A stretch of 64,000 nucleotides of DNA, from positions 137,162 through 201,161 of the forward strand of contig JBNAIG010000028.1 in assembly GCA_050031985.1 (NCBI GenBank), given 5' to 3'. The translations under genes were made by a program, and so were the position numbers. Shown here one piece after another: positions 42,191-50,702 of the stretch. The stretch is from SZUA-368 sp028533045 (GTDB lineage: Bacteria > Spirochaetota > Spirochaetia > DSM-2461). The notes below the pieces were generated by a model. That model was not told the origin of the DNA, did not search any database, and saw nothing but the letters and a program-made list of their open reading frames with translations. How positions within the stretch are numbered: position 1 is the first letter of the stretch; each line of letters begins with the position of its first letter.

Positions 42191-44463
42191 TTGGGAAGAA
42201 CTTCTTTCAGATAGTTTTTGACCTCTTCCACTGTGGAGAAGGTCAAAATCTTCTCGCTGTCTTCCCGGGCCTTTTTCAGGTCAATTTTGCTTATGAATTC
42301 CTGCAGCTCCGGCAGACGGTGAGGTTCAATGGTAATGGATCTCACTCCTACTCCCAGAAAAAAGTAGATCATATGCTTTTCATTGGTCAGATTTCCACAG
42401 ATGGAGTAGGCGCAGTCGTTCTTCAGGGCCCCGTCTACAACGGTTTTTACCGCTCGCAGTACGGCCGGGTGTTCCCCCTGGTAGAAGGAGGCCACGCTGG
42501 AGTTGGTCCGATCTACACCCAGGAGGTACTGGACTAGGTCATTCGTTCCTATGGAGAGGAAATCCGCCTCTGCCGTGAGCTGGTCAATCAACATGACCGC
42601 CGAGGGAAGTTCTATCATCATTCCCAATTTGGGGTATTTGTTGTAGCTGAATCCGTCGCGATCAAGAAACTCCATGCTCTTCTTAACCATTCTTACCGCT
42701 GCCCGGTAGTCGTCCACGGAAGAGACCAGGGGAAACATAATGCGAAGATCCCGTCCTTCCCCGGCTCTGAGCATAGCCTTGAGCTGGCCTACGAACACTT
42801 TTTTATTCTGTAGGAGAAAGCGGATGGCCCGGAGGCCTAAAAAGGGGTTTTCTCCCTGGTTTTCCGGCATATAGGAGAGGATCTTGTCCCCCCCCACATC
42901 AAGGGTTCGCAGGGTAATAGGGTGGCCCTCTTCCATTCCGTCAAAGACTTTTTTGTAAACCCGGTACTGTTCTTCTTCGGAGGGAAAGTCGCTTCGAATA
43001 AGAAAGGGGAACTCGCTTCGGTAAAGACCGACCCCTTCCGCTTTGATCTCCCGGGCGGCTTTGACATCGTTTAACAGGTTAATTGCCGCTCTGAGAAATA
43101 TGCGGGTCCCGTCGGCTGTGTGGGTTTGGTCCAGAACAGAGGCGCCCATCTCCTTAAGCTCCCGAGCTGTGCGGGACTGCTTTTCATAATGCTCAATGGT
43201 CTCTTCATCGGGAAGGATAATCAGGTTCCCCTGATTGGCATCAAGTATGGCGTCGGTATATTCGGGGAGTGTGAGCACATCCTCGTCTTCGAGGTAGATG
43301 AGGGGAACGGCGAGGGATTTGGCAAGAATGGATATGTGAGCCGAAGCTCCGCCCCCCATCAGTACAATCCCTTCCGCCTTTTGTGCGGTAAGTTTAAGGA
43401 GTTCCGAGGGCAGAAGATCCCCGGCTATGATAATCTGGTTGCGGTAGTTTCCCGGCTGCTGCTCCTTGTGGGAGAGGTTTCGGAGAATCCGATGTCCCAG
43501 ATCGCGCACGTCTTGCACTTTTTCCTGGAGACGGCTGTTGTCGCTGGCTGTAAAAATCTCCACGTAACTGTTTACTACTTGTTCTACGGCCAGACAGGGG
43601 GGAAGGTTGTCCTCTTCTATCAGTTTAGCCATCTGCCCGGAGAAAGCTTCGTCCTGCAGCATAAGCAGGTGGGCGGAGAAGATCATGGAGGCTATATCGG
43701 AGAGTTCTTCATTCATTTTTTCCTGGAGCTCCAGGAGCTGGCATTCCGCTTTTTTTACGGCTTCCCTAAAGGCGTCTATGCCGTCGCGGTAAAGTTTCTG
43801 GTCCTCCGGGGAGAGGTGCCCTTCCTTATGGCTGTCGTCCATATAGAAAATCTGCCCCTGGGAGACCCCGGCCACGACTTTCTTACCCTTAAAGAGGCGG
43901 CTTTCCGTTTCTCCCGGCTGGTTGGCTTCCTGTTCCTTCCGGGATATATCCATGAGGAGACGGGCGTTTTCCAGGGTGGCCGCCAACTGGCCTGCAATAG
44001 CTTCCAGGGCCCGGGCGTCGGTGCTGTCAAAGTAGCCTTTCTGGCTGTGCTGGAGAACCAGTACCCCAATGCGGTTCAAACCGCGCATGATGGGAACGGC
44101 CAGGAAGGCTTTGAAGTTTTCCTCAAAACTGTTTTCTATGCTTTTGAATCGGGGGTGGAGGGTTCCGTCCGCTTCCAGGATGGTGCGCATCTCCTTCATG
44201 GTTGTACCCACGAGCCCTTCTCCAAAGCTGAGAGTCAGATTTCCTGTCAGATCCCGGTTGAGACCTTCTGTGGAGACCAAATTCAGTTTTTTTCTTTTTT
44301 CATCGTAGAGGTAGACCGAACAGACTTCCGATTTCATATGACGGGATACGGTTTTTACGACCTTTTCCAGAAAACGTTTGGTTCCCTTTTCTCCGTGGAA
44401 AAGGCCGGAAAGCTCGGCAATGCTGCAGATTAGTTCAATTTTTCTTCGTTCCCGCTGTTTCAT
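42187..44463 (-). CDS. ptsP: PEP-protein phosphotransferase with GAF domain (EI-Ntr)
   Basis: 758 residues: GAF domain (about 1-170), then an enzyme I core. Active His is in G-A-S-A-H-I-S-I-L-A-K; the PEP barrel shows T-L-D-V-G-G-D-K, L-R-A-I-R-F, E-L-P-S-A-V and the C-terminal active Cys in S-I-C-G-N-L. It transfers phosphate from PEP to an NPr/HPr protein, a nitrogen or carbon status route, and the GAF domain gives ligand control. AGGAGAATAGG in the end of proC serves as ribosome-binding site; the two genes touch, so they are one operon. Confidence 0.93.
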   Translation of the reverse strand: MKQRERRKIELICSIAELSGLFHGEKGTKRFLEKVVKTVSRHMKSEVCSVYLYDEKRKKLNLVSTEGLNRDLTGNLTLSFGEGLVGTTMKEMRTILEADGTLHPRFKSIENSFEENFKAFLAVPIMRGLNRIGVLVLQHSQKGYFDSTDARALEAIAGQLAATLENARLLMDISRKEQEANQPGETESRLFKGKKVVAGVSQGQIFYMDDSHKEGHLSPEDQKLYRDGIDAFREAVKKAECQLLELQEKMNEELSDIASMIFSAHLLMLQDEAFSGQMAKLIEEDNLPPCLAVEQVVNSYVEIFTASDNSRLQEKVQDVRDLGHRILRNLSHKEQQPGNYRNQIIIAGDLLPSELLKLTAQKAEGIVLMGGGASAHISILAKSLAVPLIYLEDEDVLTLPEYTDAILDANQGNLIILPDEETIEHYEKQSRTARELKEMGASVLDQTHTADGTRIFLRAAINLLNDVKAAREIKAEGVGLYRSEFPFLIRSDFPSEEEQYRVYKKVFDGMEEGHPITLRTLDVGGDKILSYMPENQGENPFLGLRAIRFLLQNKKVFVGQLKAMLRAGEGRDLRIMFPLVSSVDDYRAAVRMVKKSMEFLDRDGFSYNKYPKLGMMIELPSAVMLIDQLTAEADFLSIGTNDLVQYLLGVDRTNSSVASFYQGEHPAVLRAVKTVVDGALKNDCAYSICGNLTNEKHMIYFFLGVGVRSITIEPHRLPELQEFISKIDLKKAREDSEKILTFSTVEEVKNYLKEVLPN

Positions 44464-44464
44464 C

Positions 44465-45268
44465 CTATTCTCCTGCCAGGAAGTCGGCCTTATTAGTGCA
44501 TACCCGCACCGCTTCGATCAGGGAGGAGCGGAAACCGTGACTTTCCAGTTCCCCCACCGCTTCGATGGTGGTTCCTCCGGGAGAACAGACCATGTCTTTG
44601 AGCTCCGCCGGGTGTTTGCCCGTTTCCAGTACCATCTTGGCCGATCCCATAACGGCCTGGGCTGCCATGGTGTAGGCTTTGGCCCGGGGAAGGCCTTCCA
44701 AAACCGCTCCGTCTACCAGGGCTTCAATCATCATGAATACCCAGGCCGGGCTTGAGCCGCAGAGGGAGGTATAGCCGTTAATCTGGCTTTCCGGGAGAAC
44801 TTCGCACTTGCCAAAGGAGGAAAATATCTTTTTGATGATTTCAAGATCCTCCGACGTAATATTGCCGTTGGGACAGAGAGCGGTCATCCCTTCTCCCACA
44901 AGGGCGGGTGTGTTGGGCATGGTTCGGACAATTTTATGCTTTTCCGAAAGGAGTTCGGTCATTTTATCAAGGGTTACACCGGCGGCAATGGTCACGACCA
45001 AAGTCTCCGTGGGAACAAGGGAACCCACTTCCTTAAGAACGATGGGATAGATGTGGGGTTTAACTGCCAGAATCAGGATATCCGCCTGCTTTACCACTTC
45101 ACTGTTCTCGGTGGTCGTAACAATGCCCGGATGGGCTGCTGCGGTACGGTTCAGGGCTTCCGAGGAAGCATCGCTTACCATTATTTGGGACGGGGCGTAC
45201 AGGCCGCTTTTGATAATGCCGCCGAGCATGGCGGAACCCATATTTCCTGTGCCGATAAATCCAATCAT
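44465..45268 (-). CDS. proC: Pyrroline-5-carboxylate reductase
   Basis: 267 residues, the usual length. Last step of proline synthesis, using NAD(P)H. N-terminal dinucleotide fold G-F-I-G-T-G-N-M-G-S-A-M, A-V-K-P in the middle and the C-terminal signature around V-C-S-P-G-G-T-T-I-E-A. GGGAGG lies 7 bases before the ATG, downstream of an inverted repeat at 45292-45315. Its operon partner is ptsP. Confidence 0.94.
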   Translation of the reverse strand: MIGFIGTGNMGSAMLGGIIKSGLYAPSQIMVSDASSEALNRTAAAHPGIVTTTENSEVVKQADILILAVKPHIYPIVLKEVGSLVPTETLVVTIAAGVTLDKMTELLSEKHKIVRTMPNTPALVGEGMTALCPNGNITSEDLEIIKKIFSSFGKCEVLPESQINGYTSLCGSSPAWVFMMIEALVDGAVLEGLPRAKAYTMAAQAVMGSAKMVLETGKHPAELKDMVCSPGGTTIEAVGELESHGFRSSLIEAVRVCTNKADFLAGE

Positions 45269-45291
45269 GTTAAGCCTCCCAAGCGGTGAAT

Positions 45292-45315
45292 CCGGTTATT
45301 AGGAAAAATAACCGG
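45292..45315. promoter_or_regulatory. Inverted repeat upstream of proC
   Basis: CCGGTTATT-N6-AATAACCGG, a perfect 9+9 palindrome 23 bases upstream of the proC start. GAAAAATAACCGG (45303-45315) occurs again in the end of the next gene at 45411-45423. It could be an operator or a leader hairpin. Confidence 0.4.
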
Positions 45316-45370
45316 CAAATTTGTAGGTATTTTAACATGAATGGGACTATTCTGCCATAGGAAGGGAAGG

Positions 45371-46144
45371 CTATTTTATACAGGAAAATAGGCAGGCCCT
45401 GGTGGAAATCGAAAAATAACCGGTTCTTTGGTATTCTTCTTGAAAAACCTCTTCCATTTCTTCCTTCCGAGCCCGGGCTATTTCATGAATATTGGGAGCC
45501 TGGAGGGAGAAGAAATAGTTCATGATCAGGGAAAAGTCCTCCACCATTAATTCATTTTCATAGTAGGAGAGGTCTACTTTGTCAAAATATTCGGCGAGGA
45601 GGGGCGAGGCGTTTTCCGCTCCAAACCGGTCGGTAAGGTTACTGTTGGGCCAGTACTCCTCTTTCTCCAGCCCCAGTAGATCCTTGAGCCGGAGGAGATG
45701 GGATGAGCTGTTGGTGGTGGCAAAGAAATCCCCTCCTTTTTTAAGAACCCGGGAAATTTCCGAAAGAACCTTGGGAAGGTCTGATGCGTGGTAAAGATTA
45801 TGATTGGAAATGACCGTGTCAAATTTTTCATCCCCATAGGGAATGTCATGATAATCGATGACCTCGAAGCGGCAGTTTTTCGTACCCTCTGCCTGCCGGG
45901 CCTTATCCAGCATCCCTTTGGACATATCGGAGAGGGTGATTTCGCAGCCGGTGAAGGAGGGGGCCAGGTCTTTCCAGAGAAGCCCGTTGCCGCAGCCCAG
46001 TTCGAGTATTTTTATTCCTGAACGGGCAGGAATTTTCCGTGCCACCCAGGACTGAAGGGATTCGGGATTAAGGGCCTTTTCGTAGATGCTGATTCTTGTT
46101 TCGAGGTTTTTGCTCGTGCCGTACTGTTTGTTCAGGTCTCTCAT
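45371..46144 (-). CDS. Class I SAM-dependent methyltransferase
   Basis: 257 residues from the ATG at 46144, which overlaps the upstream stop (ATGA) and has GGGGAG five bases before it. The SAM motif is I-L-E-L-G-C-G-N-G-L-L-W, followed by the acidic loop in F-D-T-V-I-S-N-H-N-L-Y-H and the post-motif R-V-L-K-K-G-G-D. It resembles small-molecule methyltransferases. Its partner is an FAD-dependent reductase read from the same mRNA, so it likely methylates that enzyme's product or precursor. Confidence 0.82.
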   Translation of the reverse strand: MRDLNKQYGTSKNLETRISIYEKALNPESLQSWVARKIPARSGIKILELGCGNGLLWKDLAPSFTGCEITLSDMSKGMLDKARQAEGTKNCRFEVIDYHDIPYGDEKFDTVISNHNLYHASDLPKVLSEISRVLKKGGDFFATTNSSSHLLRLKDLLGLEKEEYWPNSNLTDRFGAENASPLLAEYFDKVDLSYYENELMVEDFSLIMNYFFSLQAPNIHEIARARKEEMEEVFQEEYQRTGYFSISTRACLFSCIK

Positions 46145-47175
46145 ATGGCTCCCCATTTAGTTCTAAAGATGAAATTTCTTAAAATATCATTATACATGAT
46201 ACGACTTTTTTGTCGCTTGAGAAAAAGTTGTAAAGCGATTCTTTTTACTTTTCTCCGGTAATTCTTTATGGTATCACCTCCGTGGAGTATCGCTTCTGAA
46301 AGCAATTGGGCGCTCCTGAAGGCGTAACTGAACCCTTCTGCCGAACTGGGACTGATGAACCCGGCCGCCTCCCCCAGGAAGAGAATCCTTTTCCCTTTGT
46401 GGCATCTTAGGTCCTGTCTTTTCCGGGGACGGATTATGGTACAGGATTTTCGTTCTATCTCCTCGAAATTGTCGCCCAGGACCTTATGAAGAAATCTCTC
46501 GTATTTTTCCTTGATCGGTCCCTTGTTGAGGGCGATTCCAATAAGGAGTTCTTCCTCTTTGGGAATGGTCCAGCCGTAGAAGTCGCTTAGGGACGAATCA
46601 AAGAAAGCCCCGTAGCCCCGGGGGAGGGTAGTTTGGGAAACACGTGACTGAAGGGCGACGTAGCGGGTCAATTTTTTGAAATCGCCCACCGATTTTCTTC
46701 GTACCCGGGACTGGCCGCCGTCGGCGCCGATGAGGCAGGATGCTTTGAGGGTTATCCTTCCTTCGGGCAGTTCGGCGGTGACAAGAATATGATTCTCTTC
46801 CTCCACGTGATTAATGTAGCGTCCGGGACGGTAGAGATCCACCGAGGAAGGAATCTGACTGAGAAGCCAGTTATCAAATCTCTTTCGGTCCACGTTTAAG
46901 TAATGGCGCTGGTAACGGGCTTTATTCGCTTTTTGCAGGTCCTTTGATTCCACGTAGAACATCTGGGGAGAGACGAGGACCTCTCCGGGAAGACTCAGGC
47001 CAAAGGAACCGAGAATCTTCTGCGCGTCCGGTGCGATAAGTCCTCCGCACACCTTTTCGTTCCCCTCTTCGCTCTCCTGTTCTAAAAGGGCTACTTTGTA
47101 TTTTTTTCCTATCAGTCGTGCCAGGGTAGAGCCGGCAGGTCCGCCTCCGACTATCAAAAAGTCATATTGTTTCAT
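46141..47175 (-). CDS. FAD-dependent reductase, geranylgeranyl-reductase-like
   Basis: 344 residues. N-terminal FAD motif V-G-G-G-P-A-G-S-T-L-A-R, C-G-G-L-I early in the chain, I-G-A-D-G-G-Q-S-R-V in the middle and the G-E-A-A-G-F-I-S-P-S-S-A-E-G-F-S-Y-A motif near 270. This order fits the geranylgeranyl reductase / UbiH-like group. Substrates in the group range from prenyl lipids to phenols, so the reaction is open. It overlaps the methyltransferase by four bases. Confidence 0.8.
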   Translation of the reverse strand: MKQYDFLIVGGGPAGSTLARLIGKKYKVALLEQESEEGNEKVCGGLIAPDAQKILGSFGLSLPGEVLVSPQMFYVESKDLQKANKARYQRHYLNVDRKRFDNWLLSQIPSSVDLYRPGRYINHVEEENHILVTAELPEGRITLKASCLIGADGGQSRVRRKSVGDFKKLTRYVALQSRVSQTTLPRGYGAFFDSSLSDFYGWTIPKEEELLIGIALNKGPIKEKYERFLHKVLGDNFEEIERKSCTIIRPRKRQDLRCHKGKRILFLGEAAGFISPSSAEGFSYAFRSAQLLSEAILHGGDTIKNYRRKVKRIALQLFLKRQKSRIMYNDILRNFIFRTKWGAI

Positions 47176-47259
47176 TCTTTACCGCCTTCAGTCCCATTAA
47201 ACGAGACGGAATGAGCGGAGAGAGGACGAATTTATGTCAAAAGAGAGGCTTTGTTTCTT

Positions 47260-48105
47260 TTATTGTTTGAGAGGCGCCAAAAGCTCATAGGGAATTTCCA
47301 AATCCCCCGGGCCGCTTCCCAAGTCAATCTTGGGTTTTACCGCTCCGTGAAAGTCACTTCCTCCGGTAATGAAAAGTCCGTAGCGGCTGGCAAGAGTTTT
47401 GATGTGATCCTTTTCTTTGTCACCGTAGAAGGAGTAGTAGCACTCAATTCCCTTAAGGCCCCTATCGGCCAGTTCCGAGACGAGGGTCTCCAGTTCATCC
47501 TCTGCCATTTTGTAGGTAAAAGGGTGGGCCAGAACGGGGATGCCCTTGTTCTTAAGGATTATTTCCACCGCCCGGTGGGGGCTGATTTCCGCCCGGGGGA
47601 TGTAGGCGGGGCGACCCTTTCCCACGTACTTTCTAAAGGCGTCTTTGATATCCGTGGCAAAACCGAGGCGGGCGATGGTTAGTCCAAAGTTCGCCCGGGT
47701 AAGGATTCCGGCATAGGCGGTCTCTTCCACATCGGCTAGAGTGATTTCTACCCCTTCTTCCTTAAGGATATCAATGATTCTTTGGTTGTCCCGATTATTT
47801 ACGATAGTTTTGAGATCGTGAATCAAGTCGGCATCGTCTTCATCTATTCCATAGCCCAGGACGTGAATGTCGCTGGGGTAGCGGGGAATATTGGAGGATA
47901 GTTCAATCCCAGGGATGAGCTCCAGAGGGGCCGATATCTCCCGGATGCGCTGTTTCGCTGCCTTTATTCCCCCAATCGTGTCATGGTCGGTGATCGCTAT
48001 GGCTGCCAGGCCCTTCTCTACTGCCCTGTCCACCAGCTCCGCAGGGGTGAGTGTCCCGTCGGAGGCGGTGGTATGGGTGTGCAGGTCAATCAGTTTTTCC
48101 GACAT
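47260..48105 (-). CDS. PHP-domain phosphoesterase (RNase AM-like)
   Basis: 281 residues. The PHP metal-binding motifs are complete: D-L-H-T-H-T-T-A-S-D-G near the start, I-T-D-H-D-T, and G-S-D-F-H-G at the end. It is close to YciV/RnaAM, which removes 5' nucleotides from small RNA fragments and 3',5'-bisnucleotides; which of these applies is not certain. The ATG shares one base with the upstream stop (TAATG), with no ribosome-binding site of its own, so translation should be coupled. Confidence 0.87.
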   Translation of the reverse strand: MSEKLIDLHTHTTASDGTLTPAELVDRAVEKGLAAIAITDHDTIGGIKAAKQRIREISAPLELIPGIELSSNIPRYPSDIHVLGYGIDEDDADLIHDLKTIVNNRDNQRIIDILKEEGVEITLADVEETAYAGILTRANFGLTIARLGFATDIKDAFRKYVGKGRPAYIPRAEISPHRAVEIILKNKGIPVLAHPFTYKMAEDELETLVSELADRGLKGIECYYSFYGDKEKDHIKTLASRYGLFITGGSDFHGAVKPKIDLGSGPGDLEIPYELLAPLKQ

Positions 48106-49055
48106 TAGATTTGCGGTTCCGGGGTGGTCATTTTGTCGTAGAAAGAAACGTAGTCGTCCTTTTCTTCGGTCTGGCGAACGGCGATAGCTGTTCGGGGGTG
48201 CTCATTGAGACCGCCGGTAATCATGTAGGGGATGATGTAACCCCATTCGATCTCCTTGCGCAGGTCCAGGTAGTGATTCTGGATGACTTCCAGAAGGGGG
48301 CGAACGTTGTATTTGGGATTCTTGAGAAAATCTACCAGCAGTTCAAGGGGACAGTTCCCAGCGCCCCGTCCGATTCCATAGATGGAGCCGTCGATCATGT
48401 TACAACCGTCTATGATAGACTGTATGGTGTTGCCGAAGGCGAGCTGTTTGTTGTTGTGGGCATGGATTCCCAAGGTCTTTCCGGGGAGGAATTCCTGGTA
48501 TTTTTTGGTGAGGAAGGTGATGTCTTCCGAGTACATGGAGCCGTAGGAATCAACTACGTAGACATTGGGAACACTGGATTCGCTTAGCTGGGTCAGACCT
48601 TCTTCTATATCCTTTTCCAGGTTGGTGGAAACGGCCATGATGTTAATGCTTGTTTCGTAGCCCTTATCCTGAATCCTGTGGGTCAGATCTATGGCCTTGT
48701 CTATGTCTTTGAGGTAACAGGCGGTTCTAAAGAGAGAAAAGATCGATTCTGTTGCGGGAGGAATGTCGTCCGGATTCACTCGGCCGATATCAACCATGCA
48801 GCTTAGCTTGGACTTGAGTTCAATGCCGTCGAGTACTTTTTTTACGTCTTCCTCATCGCAGAAGCGCCATTTTCCATACTCCTTGGGATCAAACTGGTCC
48901 TTTGAGGCCCGGTATCCCAGTTCCATATAGTCAACACCCGCATCGGCCACGGCCTTGTAGGTGTCTCTCACCAGCTTATCGCTGAATTGCCATTTGTTAA
49001 TCAATCCCCCGTCTCTGATGGTACAGTCGAGGACTTTTATTTCCGGTCGGTACAT
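48105..49055 (-). CDS. HMGL-like/DRE-TIM aldolase-family enzyme
   Basis: 316 residues. The start D-C-T-I-R-D-G-G and the later H-A-H-N-N metal site are hallmarks of the DRE-TIM superfamily (4-hydroxy-2-oxovalerate aldolase, isopropylmalate synthase, HMG-CoA lyase). It is closest in layout to short aldolase-domain proteins of uncertain substrate. AGGAGAAGTT precedes the ATG. It is the first gene of a two-gene operon with the PHP phosphoesterase. Confidence 0.78.
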   Translation of the reverse strand: MYRPEIKVLDCTIRDGGLINKWQFSDKLVRDTYKAVADAGVDYMELGYRASKDQFDPKEYGKWRFCDEEDVKKVLDGIELKSKLSCMVDIGRVNPDDIPPATESIFSLFRTACYLKDIDKAIDLTHRIQDKGYETSINIMAVSTNLEKDIEEGLTQLSESSVPNVYVVDSYGSMYSEDITFLTKKYQEFLPGKTLGIHAHNNKQLAFGNTIQSIIDGCNMIDGSIYGIGRGAGNCPLELLVDFLKNPKYNVRPLLEVIQNHYLDLRKEIEWGYIIPYMITGGLNEHPRTAIAVRQTEEKDDYVSFYDKMTTPEPQI

Positions 49056-49208
49056 AACTTCTCCTAAGTATCTTCGAGTAGAAACATACCTTAGCTGGGA
49101 AAGATAATCAAGGAACGGTTTGGTTAAAATTACGTTTATGTTAGAAAATCCCGTACATATTTTCCCATTGGTAGGATTCCGGCGGAAAAGAGCTGTTATT
49201 AACTTCTC

Positions 49209-49237
49209 TTGACAGGATTTTTTATTAATTATATATA
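49209..49237 (+). promoter_or_regulatory. Promoter of the second rrf2 operon
   Basis: TTGACA (49209-49214, perfect consensus), 17 bases, TATATA (49232-49237). The leader of about 27 bases carries CTATAGGGTAAG and AAAGGAG; the former may be an operator of the Rrf2 protein. Confidence 0.65.
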
Positions 49238-49270
49238 AAGTCTATAGGGTAAGTGGATAAAGGAGTTTGT

Positions 49271-49669
49271 ATGCGGTTGTCAACGAAAAGCGAATACTCC
49301 CTTCTGGCGCTGATTTATTTGGTCAGAAAGGAAGGGAACTATGTGAAAATACAGGATATCTGCGATCGATACGGCATTTCCAAGAAGTATCTGGAGATGC
49401 TTTTTTCCGTCCTGCGGCAGAATCGGTATATACAGACAAAAAGAGGGGCCGAGGGGGGCTACCGGCTAGCCCGGGACCCATCGGAGATTACTCTGGCCGA
49501 GATTGTCAGGCTTATGGACGGGGCTTTGGCGCCTACCGAATCGGTGAGCCGCTATTTTTATGCAGACACCCCCATTAGCCAGGAAGAGCGGGTTCTGGCT
49601 GTGTTTGAGGATATCAGGAATATTATTTCCGACAAAATGGAAAGTGTTTATCTTTCCGACCTTGCTTAA
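49271..49669 (+). CDS. Rrf2-family transcriptional regulator
   Basis: 132 residues, beginning M-R-L-S-T-K-S-E-Y, the family's usual opening; AAAGGAG precedes it by 5 bases. The winged helix is at about 1-80 (G-I-S-K-K-Y-L-E-M-L, K-R-G-A-E-G-G-Y). No cluster-binding Cys set is present (only D-I-C-D). It is co-transcribed with a TauE/SafE exporter, so it likely controls export of a sulfur anion. It is distinct in sequence from the Rrf2 protein at 27478. Confidence 0.87.
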   Translation: MRLSTKSEYSLLALIYLVRKEGNYVKIQDICDRYGISKKYLEMLFSVLRQNRYIQTKRGAEGGYRLARDPSEITLAEIVRLMDGALAPTESVSRYFYADTPISQEERVLAVFEDIRNIISDKMESVYLSDLA

Positions 49670-49679
49670 GGAGGCAAAC

Positions 49680-50702
49680 ATGTCCACCGAAGAGAAGTAT
49701 ACAGGATGGCAGGAGGCGGCCCAAAGGGAGAAGAAAACCCTTGGGGAGAGAATGGTGCTGAATGGAAAAGAGCTGCGCTCTTTTTTTGGGGTGATTCTCT
49801 TTTTTGGAGTTATGCTTATTCTAAGCGCCTGGCTGGCGGGAAATCCCTTTGAACATACCGCCCGGATAGGATCGGAAGGTATCCTTAAGAGAGGCTGGGG
49901 GCCGGAGAGCGACTCCTGGGCGATTATCGGAGTTGTCACAATTCTGGCGGTTGTTTTTGAATTTCTCGATTCCGCCGCCGGCATGGGCTATGGTACCACC
50001 TTTACTCCTCTGCTTCTGCTTTTGGGGTTCGATCCGATGCAGGTGGTACCGGTTATTATGATACAGCAGGCCTGCGCCGGTCTTTCTTCTGCTTTTATTC
50101 ACAGGGAATTGGGGAATATTGAATGGAGCTTAAAGCCTCTTTCCGAATCGGTTAAATTGTGGTTTGCCATCTCTCTTTCCGGCTGTCTGGCTGTAATTTT
50201 CTCTATTAGTTCCGTGTATGCCCTGTTTCAGGTGGGTAGTAAGTGGATTAAGCTTTACGTCTGCCTCCTCCTTTTTGCCATGGGAATTTCCTCCTTTTTC
50301 GGAAGGAGGCGGGTACGGGAATACAAGCCGGGCCGGATGTTTTTCTTTGGGGCTTTGGCCGGATTCAATAAGGGTATCGGAGGCGGCGGTTACGGGCCGG
50401 TGGTTACTATCGGCGGTATTATGTCGGGAGTACCGGTGAAGAGCATGACCGCTTTGACTGCCCTGTCGGAGGGGACGGTCTGTCTGGTATCTATTGTTAC
50501 CTGGTTTTTTCTGCTGAACCGGGGACTGACGATGGACTTTATTCTACTGCCTTCTATGATGCTGGGAAGTATGGTAAGTGTGATTTTGGCTCCCTATACG
50601 GTGCGCGTATTGCCGGAGAAGGTTTGGAAAGGGGTGATTCCCGTTTACTGCTGTGTCATAGGGGGGATCTGCCTCATCAAATTATTGCCTACCTTGTTTT
50701 AA
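49680..50702 (+). CDS. TauE/SafE-family (TSUP) sulfur anion exporter
   Basis: 340 residues with eight or more membrane helices after an N-terminal cytoplasmic stretch of some 30 residues. The family motif is visible twice: A-A-G-M-G-Y-G-T-T-F-T-P and G-I-G-G-G-G-Y-G-P-V. Family members move sulfite, sulfonates or other C2/S anions. AAGGAGG before the ATG at 49680 sets the start; the frame is open 40 codons upstream. Its gene follows the Rrf2 gene by 10 bases. Its stop overlaps the convergent gene by four bases. Confidence 0.87.
   Translation: MSTEEKYTGWQEAAQREKKTLGERMVLNGKELRSFFGVILFFGVMLILSAWLAGNPFEHTARIGSEGILKRGWGPESDSWAIIGVVTILAVVFEFLDSAAGMGYGTTFTPLLLLLGFDPMQVVPVIMIQQACAGLSSAFIHRELGNIEWSLKPLSESVKLWFAISLSGCLAVIFSISSVYALFQVGSKWIKLYVCLLLFAMGISSFFGRRRVREYKPGRMFFFGALAGFNKGIGGGGYGPVVTIGGIMSGVPVKSMTALTALSEGTVCLVSIVTWFFLLNRGLTMDFILLPSMMLGSMVSVILAPYTVRVLPEKVWKGVIPVYCCVIGGICLIKLLPTLF

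Noticed and set aside
43120..44433. 437-codon open frame opposite ptsP
   Set aside because: It lies wholly antisense to a complete, motif-rich ptsP gene and its translation has no recognisable domain.
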